Source of the DNA: Stagonosporopsis chrysanthemi | Taxonomy: Eukaryota; Ascomycota; Dothideomycetes; Pleosporales; Didymellaceae | Direction of reading: 5' to 3' | Length of the DNA stretch: 64,000 nucleotides | Assembly: GCA_022560025.1 (NCBI GenBank) | Contig: JAFISE010000002.1 | Location: 434,001 to 498,000 of the forward strand | Part shown: in pieces, positions 62,865 to 64,000 of the stretch | Position numbering within the stretch: position 1 is the stretch's first letter | How the letters are laid out: the number at the start of each line of letters is the position of its first letter | Made by a program: the position numbers and the translations under genes | The notes under the pieces: generated by a model | Told to the model about the DNA's origin: nothing | What the model saw: only the letters and a program-made list of their open reading frames with translations | The model's database searches: none

Positions 62865-64000
62865 ATGAATCGCTTCTCATTGATGTTACGACGCAGCAGC
62901 TCCTGGCCGCTGTGCAACCTCTGCAACCTCTCCCTCTGCTCCTCGTGTTCCCGTCGGTCCTTCAGCACCAGCAGCGACTTCTCGACCATGTCCACAGATA
63001 AACCCCGTATACTCCTGTATATACTGCGCCGCGATGCTCGCCTTTCCGACAATCCAATATTCACAGCTGCCTCACGCTATGTTACGCGTTCGCAAGACCC
63101 GTCGTCGCCCTCTCGTTCAGACTCACGCGCGAGAGACGATTCATTGATCTCCGAGCACCGAGGTGCATCCTTCACCCATCTGCTTCCTGTTTACGTCTTT
63201 CCTGCGCAAGAAATCGAAATTTCCGGCTTCCTTGCGTCTCCGTCCGATAAATCCCCGTACCCAGAAGCGCGTAGCGAACATGCGAAAGTATGGCGTACTG
63301 GGCCTCATCGTACTAGGTTCATCGCAGAGGGGGCTTGGAACCTAAAAGAGCGGCTTGAGGGCTTAGGCTGTGGGTCTGGTCTTCAAATGAGAGTTGGAAA
63401 GACCGCGGATGTTGTCAACAATATTCTTGACTACTATTCGACAGATGGAGGTTCAAAAGGCGAGATTACCGGGGTCTGGATGACCAAGAACGAGTCCGTG
63501 GAAGAAAAAGAGGAGGAACGGAGCGTAGAAGCAGTCACGAAAGAGCATGGAGTCGACTTCAAGCTGTGGCGCGATGAGAAATACTACATCGACGAGTACG
63601 TGTCATCCGCGGTTGCTTCCTTCCTTCCATTCACTATCTAACACGTTCTAGTCGAGACCTTCCTTTCGATGACATCTCAAAACTTCCCAACATATACACG
63701 TCATTTCGAAAATCCGTCGAACCGCTTCGGGACCAACCCCGTGAGACGCTGCCAGCACCCACGCAACTCCCGCCGCTACCGCCCGACATCGCACCTCAGC
63801 AAGGACCCTTCAAGATACCTACAACATTTGATAGCGTGTTGAAAGCACTTTTATTGCCATTCGAGAAAGACCCTTCATTTGGCCTGGCGATGCCACCCAA
63901 ATGGCCTGGTGGTGATGTTAAGTCAGCACACCCCTTCTGCGGAGGCGAATCAGAGGCGCAAAATCGCATATCGTTCCTCATTTCCAGTGGAGCCATGAGC
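62865..64000 (+). CDS. Cryptochrome DASH, 5' part (cut by window end)
   Basis: Exons 62865-63595 and 63652 to beyond the window (56-nt intron) give 359 residues so far. The start MNRFSLMLRRSSSWPLCNLC opens a 41-residue acid-poor leader with RRSFSTSSDF, a typical mitochondrial presequence. An internal ATG at 62988 (MSTDKPRILLYILRRDARLS) would give a form without it. The photolyase alpha/beta domain is clear: LRRDARLSDNPIF, HLLPVYVFPAQEIEIS, RFIAEGAWNLKERLEGLG and LWRDEKYYIDDRDLPFDDIS. Then HPFCGGESEAQNRISFLIS marks the beginning of the FAD-binding helical domain. DASH cryptochromes repair cyclobutane dimers in single-stranded DNA and act as blue-light receptors in fungi. The FAD domain is missing only because the window ends. 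Confidence 0.9.

Noticed and set aside
1..64000. Transposons, long terminal repeats, RIP-degraded AT islands, dispersed 5S rRNA or secondary-metabolite clusters
   Set aside because: I looked for transposase, reverse transcriptase, polyketide or peptide synthetase motifs, long terminal repeats and 5S sequence blocks by eye and found none.

Overview
The window is nuclear DNA of a filamentous ascomycete, most likely a Dothideomycete (Pleosporales-like; this rank is inference). The signs are single genes on both strands with 200-1800 bp between them, introns mostly 45-60 nt with GTANGT-type donors and CTAAC-like branch points, and families typical of filamentous fungi: a RID/Masc1-type DNA methyltransferase, 2EXR, acr-2-like Zn2Cys6, GT15 mannosyltransferase and DASH cryptochrome. 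I saw no transposon, operon, CRISPR array or secondary-metabolite backbone gene. Exon coordinates were worked out by hand from splice signals and reading-frame continuity.

Layout. 0-11 kb: 3' end of MIC19, a C5 DNA methyltransferase preceded by a 22-bp minisatellite, a 2EXR protein, a doubtful small membrane or secreted protein, a glycine-zipper/RS-tail protein and a PIP-kinase-like protein. 12-27 kb: a PR/SnoaL-like protein, WASP/Las17, a cupin-like membrane protein, the BLOC-1 subunit CNL1, a GT15 mannosyltransferase, a sugar transporter and UBC13. 27-41 kb: the SEA/GATOR2 subunit MTC5 (WDR59) divergent from UBC13, a Zn2Cys6 regulator, a HhH-GPD DNA glycosylase divergent from an acyl-protein thioesterase, and a tRNA-Glu gene. 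41-52 kb: a nucleoside-deoxyribosyltransferase-like protein, a decayed gene, a beta-ureidopropionase-type amidohydrolase, SDE2 divergent from ribosomal protein eS10, TRM44, GNA1, an unknown Cys/His-rich protein and ribosomal protein eL43. 52-64 kb: POP1, a J-like protein without HPD, a fasciclin protein, glutamate decarboxylase and the 5' part of a mitochondrial-looking cryptochrome DASH.

Most genes are unrelated housekeeping functions. Several concern RNA and translation: POP1 (pre-tRNA processing), TRM44 (tRNA-Ser methylation), SDE2 (splicing), two ribosomal proteins and a tRNA gene.

The two most notable observations lie 330 bp apart. (1) The acyl-protein thioesterase ends in TGA followed by C, and the same frame stays open for 45 codons that encode a hydrophobic segment and a basic tail. 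This suggests stop-codon readthrough to a membrane-anchored depalmitoylase. (2) A tRNA-Glu(CUC) gene carries, besides a normal 10-nt anticodon-loop intron, a 50-nt D-loop insertion with GTAAGC at its 5' end, a CTAAC branch-like motif and CAG at its 3' end. It looks like a spliceosomal intron inside a Pol III gene.
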